Assembly (NCBI GenBank): GCA_003427395.1
Contig: BFEA01000080.1
Span: 1,374,297 to 1,410,458, forward strand
Origin: Chara braunii
Lineage: Eukaryota > Streptophyta > Charophyceae > Charales > Characeae
Length of the DNA stretch: 36,162 nucleotides
Direction: 5' to 3'
Part shown: one piece after another, positions 32,801 to 36,162 of the stretch
How positions within the stretch are numbered: position 1 is the first letter of the stretch
Layout: every line of letters begins with the position of its first letter
Notes under the pieces: generated by a model
Told to the model about the DNA's origin: nothing
Databases searched by the model: none
What the model saw: the letters and a program-made list of their open reading frames with translations, nothing else
Program-made: the position numbers and the translations under genes

Positions 32801-35800
32801 CAAGGGATGGTACAGGTCTGAAAGGGGTGATAGGAGATGTACTAGAGAAATAGGGGCAAGAATGAAAGGGTAGGGAGTATGTGAGGATTGGAACACAAAA
32901 GAAACAATTGCAAGGTCCGGAGGATGGATGCGCCGCGTGGGACGGGGGCTCCCCCTTCCCGGGACACATATAATGGGCGTCTGGGTGCGTAGATCCGTTT
33001 CCCGGCCATTATATGTGCCCCTGGTAGAGGGTATGCGGATGGCCACCATGATGGTGCCCCTTCTCGTGCGCCCCCCCTCAAAAAAAAAAAAAAAAAAGAC
33101 TGCTGAGAAAAAAAAACGGCGATTCCGTTCTTTTGTCGTTTGTGCACATGGTGAGTAGTGGAGCGAGGCCCTCTCCACTGCTCACCAAACGGGCAGAGGG
33201 CCTGGCTGCAGTACTCTTCGAATGTGCAAAATGAGACTGGATACATTGCCATCTTTTTTGTCTTTTGTGCATGTGGAGAGTAGTGCAGCCATGCCCAACG
33301 TCCAAAAGAATTTTCCCCTGGAGCAGTGAAAGGTGCACCGCCGTGTTTTGGGCCTTGCTGCACCACTTTCCAAATGTGCAAAATGAGACCGAATCTACCG
33401 CTAGAACATGGAGAGATGCATTGCCATCTTTTTTGTCTTTTGTACATGTGGAGAGTAGTGCAGCGAGGCCCTTTCGTCCGGCTCTTCTCCAAAAAAGACT
33501 AAAAAAAGGAAGAATCTAATCTACTGAAAGAAAAAAGAATCTACTGTCCTAAACAAATAACTGCTCTGCACGTCCCTTTCGTCCGGCTCTTCTCCAAAAA
33601 AGGCAAAAAAAAGGACGAATCTAATCTACTGAAAGAAAAAAGAATCTACTGTCCTAAATAAATAACTGCTCTGCACGTTGCGGCGCTATGTACTTGTATT
33701 CGAACATGCGGCCAGCGAGTCGCAAATGGCTCCAACTCTTCGTTCCGCTGGGCCCGCCCCTTGTCCTGGCAGCTTTCCCAACATTGGAAGGCGGGTCTGC
33801 ATGGGAGCATTACGCGAGACCCGCGATTCCCTTTAAGAGTATAGAGAAAAGAACTAAAGAAAAGGAGAAAGAGAGGAATGAACGAATTTCCAAAAGAAAA
33901 AAAAAAAATTTGCTCCCTGTTGCCACTGTTTGTTTTCCCGAGAAAGAGAGGAATGAACGAATTTCCAAAAGAAAAAAAAATAAAATTGCTCCCTGTTGCC
34001 ACTGTTTGTTTTCCCAGGCCCGATAGTGGGGCCACATTAAACGGTGGATCCTAATCAACCAATCCAAGCACACCAAATAATAGGTTCGGATTGCGACCGC
34101 AATAAACATGTGCTATTCGACGTATCGTGATCTGCGGTTACGTGGAGGAGGAGGAGGAGGGAGGTTTTTTTCTTTTTTCTTTTTCACTTTTCGTTTAAAT
34201 GATGAAGACGAGGGCAAAGCAGAGGCCGAGAGGAAGAGGTGGAAGAGGGAGGGGCACTTTGTCGTCAATCCTGAGTGAGGTAGCATTTTTGCAGATCGAG
34301 CACACAATGGGTAGGATGCAGCTTGGGTGACTCCTGAGTTTGGAGACGACATTGAACCGATCAACCCTTTGTGTTCGGGGGCGGTTGTGCGGAGGAGGAG
34401 GAGGAGGGAGGCATTTTTTTCTTTTCACTCGTCTTTTAAGTGATAAAGCCCCCAAATTTGGGTGGGACACTTGTCTTTCAACGACTTCTCCGAACTCAGG
34501 ATTGACGACAAGTGTAAAGCAGAGGTCGAGAGAAAGAGGTGGAGGAGGAGGGACACTTGTCGTCAATCCTGAGTGAGGTAGCATTTTTGCAGATCCAGCA
34601 CACAATGGGCAGGATGCAGCTTGGGTGATTCCTAAGTTTGGGAGAAGGCGTTGAACTGCGGATTATCCCTTTGTGGTCAAATCTACGATTGGCATGATGG
34701 ATGCGAAGGGCGTGGGTGAGACGCCTATTGCACTGGTTGATGGTTAGATTGGGGAATACATTCCGCTGTGCTGTGTCTAATCGCGCACTTTTCGGCTTCA
34801 CTTTGAAGCCCGGGGCTTGTGGATTTTCTGAAGAGTGTTGTGAACCATTCACCAGGGGTCTGAATGTGGATGCATGCGTATTTTTTACTCTTTGCTCTCC
34901 TTTTGCAGGCTTGGGATCGAGGATTATTTGGGAGTGTCCTCGTTAACCATGGAGGCACTTGACCGCCTTGAGCAGAAGTCAGGAAAGCGCATCTCTCTCT
35001 CCGATACGAAGGAAATGGCCGCATTCAGACAAGAGATTCAAGCCATCAACCAGAAGTATGTTTTCTGACACCTTTTTTTTTTTTTTTTTGAACAAGTGCT
35101 CCAGTCTATTCGTGGGGAGCAGCACGTGCTGGGAACCGGGCCCAGCGTTAAATAGTCCAGGATCTTCAATTATTTATTGCATTCTCGAAGAGAACGCGGC
35201 GCCCGACGGTGCCTCAGTGCTGTGTCAATTAGATTCAGGCCGTCAAGCAGACACCTTTTCTCTTGTGAAAACCTTTCTTGTGGTATCGTGCCCTTTTTGA
35301 GTTTGGGAAATCATTCTTCAGTTGTGCGTGCTGGTGTGGGTGTGTGTGTATTGTGTGTATGTATGCGGTTGGTATTGCGAGGATTGATGTGGGGGTTATG
35401 GGGTGGAAGAAGGATTGTTCACGTAGACAGTCAACAGGGCTTGACGTGGTGGGATTCTTTGAGTACTAGTACCATTTTATTGGCGCTTTTTTGGAATGTG
35501 GAAGGCTTTGGAAAAAGGGGAGAAAAAGGACCCGTGGAGTGGGGGGAGCTGCGGGTTGAAGCATTAAACTCTTCTAACTGACCAAGTACTCTTGGAGTGG
35601 GGAGCTGCGGGTTGAAGCATTGAACTCTTCTAATCGACCAAGGTCACCCAAACATGTTGCACAGCAGCAGACGTGTTTCGTTTTTTTTTTTGCCCTTTTG
35701 TGGTTCTATGACCTCGATCCACTAGCATCCACATGCACAAAAGACGAAAGATATGGCGGTGCATCTTCCCATGTTCTACCAGAAGATTTATTCTCATTTT

Positions 35801-36053
35801 GTCTAGGCTACCAGCAATCTCAGCATTGAACTCTTCTAACCGACCAAGGTCACCCAAACATGTTGCACTTATACGCAATCTAAGCTTCTGGTCTCAGACC
35901 ATTGGGCTTTCTCCTGTGTCTGTTTGTGGGAGAGAGAGTTGTTTGGTGCTTTGTATTTTTCCAGTGCATGTCAAGTGGACTGATGCGTTGGCACTTCCTG
36001 CTTGACCACACAGAGGTGGGGAGCCTTGCACATTTGAATATGTCATATGCCTG

Positions 36054-36103
<50 letters not shown>

Positions 36104-36162
36104 ACTGTTGGGCATGCCTTGTGAATGTGACATGGTTGCGAGAGAGAGAGAGAGAGAGAGAG
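22925..36162 (+). CDS. Mitochondrial ATP synthase 24 kDa (FAd) subunit gene, 3' end off the window
   Basis: Five coding exons were joined: 22925-22987, 25005-25098, 28461-28611, 29328-29438 and 34909-35055. All introns are GT...AG, and the phases agree at each junction (0, 1, 2, 2), with intron 5 opening in phase 2. The product so far is 188 codons plus two bases. Residues 1 to about 47 form a basic, Ser/Ala/Arg-rich mitochondrial presequence ending in HVRAFA, a typical plant R-x-F/A cleavage site. The mature part is helical and charged. DPEDPSQVEKYASIMKSVRQ closely resembles what I recall of the plant FAd protein (Arabidopsis At2g21870, MGP1), and the later blocks DVRSFLEESKRIRQE and MEALDRLEQK align in the same order. 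FAd is an accessory subunit of plant mitochondrial ATP synthase, at the inner membrane. The plant protein is about 240 residues, so roughly 50-60 residues are missing on the right. No stop or terminal exon was found in 35056-36162. Confidence 0.82.
23155..23245 (+). mobile_element. tRNA-derived SINE-like unit, family 1
   Basis: AGCTCAGTTGG at 23163-23173 matches the pol III A box and AGTTCGAATCC at 23205-23215 matches the B box, about 32 bp apart as in a tRNA. The arms do not fold into a clean cloverleaf, so this is a derived unit and not a tRNA gene. After the B box comes AGATGCTATCAGATTCTCAGATG, which is resembled by the family copies at 24231 and 24423 (CGATGGAATCAGA on their strand). Confidence 0.6.
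23686..23763 (+). repeat. Three tandem copies of a 26-bp unit
   Basis: CTGCCCTCGCCTGGTATAAG recurs at 23686, 23712 and 23738 with single-base changes (CCTTG, GTCTGG). Each unit ends in a (C/T/G)TGATC stretch. Confidence 0.85.
24231..24605 (-). mobile_element. Two tandem tRNA-derived SINE-like units (192-bp period), family 1
   Basis: Units start at 24231 and 24423 with TCTGATTCCATCGGGATTCG and end with GTTGAGTTCGGCG or GTTGAGATCGGCG. Read on the minus strand each begins GGGCCATAGCTC(A/G)GTTGG (A box) and carries GAG(T)TCGAATCCC (B box; the first copy has GAGTACGAATCCC). The rest of each unit is a tail of about 110 bp with CGAGGCAGATC(C/T)TGCATGC. The tandem arrangement suggests duplication after insertion, not two insertions. 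Confidence 0.6.
25005..25098 (+). CDS. FAd gene exon 2: end of presequence and processing site
   Basis: It is preceded by a classic pyrimidine tract and CAG, and ends GCAGAAG/GTATAT. It encodes 31 codons plus one base, from VRPLIRDASG to HVRAFAVAAAE. The R-A-F/A motif is a textbook plant mitochondrial cleavage site and matches the VRAFA of the Arabidopsis FAd protein as I recall it. The leftover G joins CA from exon 3 to make Ala, which is consistent with the independent choice of that exon's start. Confidence 0.8.
25121..25445 (-). mobile_element. Two tRNA-like SINE units, family 2
   Basis: Both read on the minus strand, at about 25121-25210 and 25370-25445. They share CCTGACAAGCCGTTGGTTGTG. 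The upstream one has TAGCCTATTGGTTAGG as an A box. The other has GTGTTCGATTCTCGG as a B box and a 10-bp stem, GTCAGGCAAC/GTTGCCTGAC, in place of a normal D-arm region. They differ in sequence from family 1. The second copy seems to continue towards GGACACTCGTTGCTTCC. Confidence 0.5.
25591..25653 (+). repeat. Interstitial (CCTAA)n array
   Basis: About 12 copies of the 5-mer CTAAC (TTAGG on the other strand), with two TTAAC variants. It lies inside FAd intron 2. The unit is the pentamer known from many arthropod telomeres, not the TTTAGGG heptamer usual in plants. It follows GTTGGTTGGCTGAGGCGTCTACAT. Confidence 0.9.
27530..27653. repeat. Symmetrical 61-bp fold-back (MITE-like or hairpin locus)
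   Basis: Arms 27530-27590 and 27593-27653 are reverse complements at 49 of 61 positions with no gaps, around a 2-nt centre (GTGAGGT TC ACCTCAC). The outer ends are GCCTTCC/GGAAGGC. Perfect segments include CTCAGAAAAG and GACAGCGCTG. An RNA copy would form one long hairpin of about 124 nt, in the size range of plant miRNA precursors. An old small inverted-repeat transposon is equally possible. No clear target duplication was seen. Confidence 0.75.
28063..28137 (+). repeat. Tandem duplication carrying two AG/GTAAGTAT motifs
   Basis: Units 28063-28100 and 28101-28137 read CTGTAGATCTTTTTTACTG, then AAGA(GA)AAAAAGGTAAGTAT. Each ends in a near-perfect 5' splice site (GT at 28093 and 28130). They lie inside FAd intron 2. 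A splice from either to 28461 would not keep the frame of exon 3 from any recognised upstream reading, so I treat them as cryptic. Confidence 0.75.
28461..28611 (+). CDS. FAd gene exon 3: conserved DPEDP block
   Basis: It is preceded by TTTGGTTCAG and ends CAGAA/GTACGTG. Two bases complete Ala from exon 2, then 49 codons run from DDVIKTAFSKQQQNF to SIMKSVRQ, leaving AA of a Lys codon. The DPEDPSQVEKYASIMKSVRQ block is the strongest match to the plant FAd family. The same frame is open upstream to 28367 (through an ATG at 28418), but that part reads Cys/Tyr/Phe-rich and follows no acceptor in phase, so 28461 is preferred. Confidence 0.85.
28612..29327 (+). other. FAd intron 3 (716 bp)
   Basis: The intron runs from GTACGT to TTCTTAACAG. 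It is pyrimidine-rich, with a T run near 28865 followed by GTGTGTGTG. No mobile element is recognised apart from the duplicated module at its end. Confidence 0.8.
29251..29322 (+). repeat. Duplicated 36-bp branch-point/pyrimidine module at the exon 4 acceptor
   Basis: Units 29251-29286 and 29287-29322 are identical: ATATCCATCTGATCCTCGCT followed by CCCTTCCTGTTTTCTT. The second is followed at once by AACAG and exon 4. Each contains CTGAT, a fair match to the plant branch-point consensus, plus a pyrimidine tract. Confidence 0.85.
29328..29438 (+). CDS. FAd gene exon 4
   Basis: G completes the Lys codon from exon 3. Then 36 codons run from LGVPSMPEKIGSLID to FLEESKRIRQ, and GA is left for a Glu codon. 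Flanks are TTAACAG/GCTTGG and CAAGA/GTAGGT. DVRSFLEESKRIRQ aligns with the DARAYLLKLQEIR region of the Arabidopsis protein as I recall it. The segment should be helical. Confidence 0.85.
29600..29860 (+). repeat. Dispersed repeat R2, copy 1, with internal (AG)n
   Basis: It matches 35896-36121 over its whole length: GACCATTGGGCT, GTTGTTTGGTGCTTTGTATTTTT, GTGCATGTCAAGTGGAC, GATGCGTTGGCACTTCC and TTGAATATGTCATATGCC, then (AG)n and CACTGTTG...GGGCAT. The AG tract here covers about 29761-29833. R2 is non-coding and occurs in introns 4 and 5 in the same orientation. Confidence 0.85.
31200..32640 (-). pseudogene. Antisense LINE (non-LTR retrotransposon) ORF2 remnant
   Basis: The best frame, 31520-31900 on the minus strand, ends in CDQTDSIPHLFLHCPMIADF followed by WKRW. 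This is a good match to the zinc-binding segment that follows the reverse transcriptase domain in plant LINEs (zf-RVT: Cys pair, then HLFxxC...W). Downstream on the minus strand other frames continue with AAEVVRGTVLWAIRTLRNE and TDKFWRICGEHP. Upstream ones resemble the linker after the RT domain (FICDIETDPFPW). The copy is broken by many stops and frameshifts. No reverse transcriptase catalytic motif is present, so it is a 3' fragment of a dead element. Confidence 0.6.
32961..33021. repeat. Short fold-back, GGGACACATATAATGG ends
   Basis: GGGACACATATAATGG at 32961-32976 pairs with CCATTATATGTGCCCC at 33006-33021, 15 of 16 positions, around a 29-bp spacer. Weaker pairing of the GC-rich flanks suggests a once longer inverted repeat. 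Confidence 0.7.
33125..33296 (+). mobile_element. GGGCC-family MITE-like copies: 3' half and copy M3
   Basis: TTTTGTCGTTTGTGCACATGG followed by GAGTAGTGGAGCGAGGCCC (ending 33171) is the right half of one element. A second, shorter element (33198-33296, 99 bp) begins GGGCCTGGCTGCAGTACTC and ends GTGCATGTGGAGAGTAGTGC followed by AGCCATGCCC. Its ends are imperfect inverted repeats of each other. No clear target duplication was seen for either. Confidence 0.55.
33350..33471 (+). mobile_element. MITE-like element, GGGCC family, copy M4
   Basis: This is the clearest copy, at 122 bp. The left end GGGCCTTGCTGCACCAC and the right end GTAGTGCAGCGAGGCCC are inverted repeats that continue inward for about 33 bp (CCAAATGTGCAAAA against TTTTGTACATGTGG). 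TTT flanks both sides (33347-33349 and 33472-33474). No coding capacity. Confidence 0.75.
33471..33680 (+). repeat. Tandem duplication, 105-bp period
   Basis: CTTTCGTCCGGCTCTTCTCC starts at 33471 and 33576. Both units run through GAATCTAATCTACTGAAAG, GAATCTACTGTCCTAAA and AATAACTGCTCTGCACGT. Only a few bases differ, so it is recent. Its left end coincides with the end of MITE M4. Confidence 0.85.
33866..34016 (+). repeat. Tandem duplication, about 75-bp period
   Basis: GAAAGAGAGGAATGAACG recurs at 33867 and 33942. Both copies continue through AATTTCCAAAAG, an A run, and TTGCTCCCTGTTGCCACTG followed by TTTGTTTTCCC. The copies differ mainly in the A run. Confidence 0.85.
34140..34650 (+). repeat. 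Tandem duplication with a 51-bp insertion creating a perfect inverted repeat
   Basis: GGAGGAGGAGGAGG begins the units at 34144 and 34391. GTCGTCAATCCTGAGTGAGG recurs at 34261 and 34559. The offset changes from 247 to 298 because the second unit holds about 51 extra bases. These include a 21-bp segment (34494-34514, ACTCAGGATTGACGAC...) that is the exact reverse complement of 34554-34574. Confidence 0.8.
34909..35055 (+). CDS. FAd gene exon 5
   Basis: It is preceded by CTCTCCTTTTGCAG and ends CAGAA/GTATGT, a strong plant-type donor. G completes Glu, then 48 codons run from LGIEDYLGVSSLTMEALD to FRQEIQAINQ, and AA is left over. The LG.. and MEALDRLEQK blocks, and KEMAAFRQEIQ after them, align in order with the C-terminal half of the plant FAd protein (FEALEKVEKD). 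The next exon must begin with one base finishing a Lys or Asn codon, and I did not find it in the window. Confidence 0.85.
35710..35803 (+). mobile_element. GGGCC-family MITE-like element, truncated copy
   Basis: GACCTCGATCCACTAGCATC followed by CACATGCACAAAAGACGAAAG matches the left half of M2 and the inverted right half of M4. CATCTTCCCATGTTCTACC and AGAAGATTTATTCTCATTTTG match their cores. The right terminal repeat is missing. Confidence 0.6.
35896..36162 (+). repeat. Repeat R2, copy 2, plus terminal (AG)n microsatellite
   Basis: R2 copy 2 covers 35896-36121 with an AG tract at about 36057-36101, shorter than in copy 1. After GGGCATGCCTTGTGAATGTG a second (AG)n starts near 36139 and runs off the window edge. 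Confidence 0.85.

Larger units (their letters stand above)
29439..34908 (+). other. FAd intron 4 (5,470 bp)
   Basis: The intron runs from GTAGGT to a strong acceptor, CTTTGCTCTCCTTTTGCAG. It is built largely of mobile DNA, listed separately: repeat R2 with (AG)n, an antisense LINE remnant, GGGCC MITEs, fold-backs and several tandem duplications. Between 29861 and 31200 nothing is firmly assigned. CTACTGTACAGTAG near 30635 is a 14-bp perfect palindrome. On the minus strand TATATATGGGG near 30670 and AATAAATCATG near 30555 could be TATA and poly(A) signals of a solo LTR. Bases 32641-32959 show nothing recognisable. Confidence 0.65.
35056..36162 (+). other. FAd intron 5, partial
   Basis: The intron opens with GTATGT and has no convincing acceptor followed by an acidic helical coding segment before the window ends. 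GCATT(A/G)AACTCTTCTAA recurs at about 35562, 35613 and 35823, the last two followed by CGACCAAGGTCACCC and AAACATGTTGCAC. A truncated GGGCC MITE lies between the last two. Confidence 0.6.

Overview
The window looks like repeat-rich nuclear DNA of a streptophyte with a large genome. A charophyte alga such as Chara fits, but that is an inference. It contains one gene I can defend, and it reads as a plant-type mitochondrial ATP synthase accessory subunit (the 24 kDa or FAd protein). Everything else I recognise is transposon debris, small fold-back elements, tandem duplications, microsatellites or sequence I cannot assign. There is no sign of prokaryotic organisation, and I found no rRNA gene, intact tRNA gene or CRISPR array.

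Layout. Bases 1-1815 are GC-rich and pyrimidine-biased with no recognisable protein, and end abruptly against AT-rich DNA. Bases 1816-14375 are mostly degenerate repeats. They include a 208-bp tandem duplication, a hairpin-bearing repeat present three times (R1), a cluster of short palindromes, repeated cassettes that end in splice-donor sequences, and a 171-bp tandem duplication. Bases 14376-15547 are a decayed retrotransposon gag gene. Next to it lies a dispersed repeat (R3) interrupted by an A-tailed insertion with an 11-bp target duplication. Bases 16300-22250 hold fold-back elements, short tandem arrays and long AC/AG microsatellites.

The gene runs on the + strand from an ATG at 22925 and leaves the right edge of the window. 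Five coding exons were assembled by reading: 22925-22987, 25005-25098, 28461-28611, 29328-29438 and 34909-35055. All four junctions use GT...AG and the reading phase is kept at each. The first two exons encode a mitochondrial presequence. The next three encode a helical, charged protein resembling the plant FAd subunit. About 188 codons are present, and the last 50-60 or so must lie to the right.

The introns are far larger than the exons and carry the mobile DNA: tRNA-derived SINE-like units, an interstitial CCTAA array and a 124-bp symmetrical fold-back in introns 1-2, then an antisense LINE remnant, a family of GGGCC-ended MITE-like elements and AG microsatellite repeats in introns 4-5.
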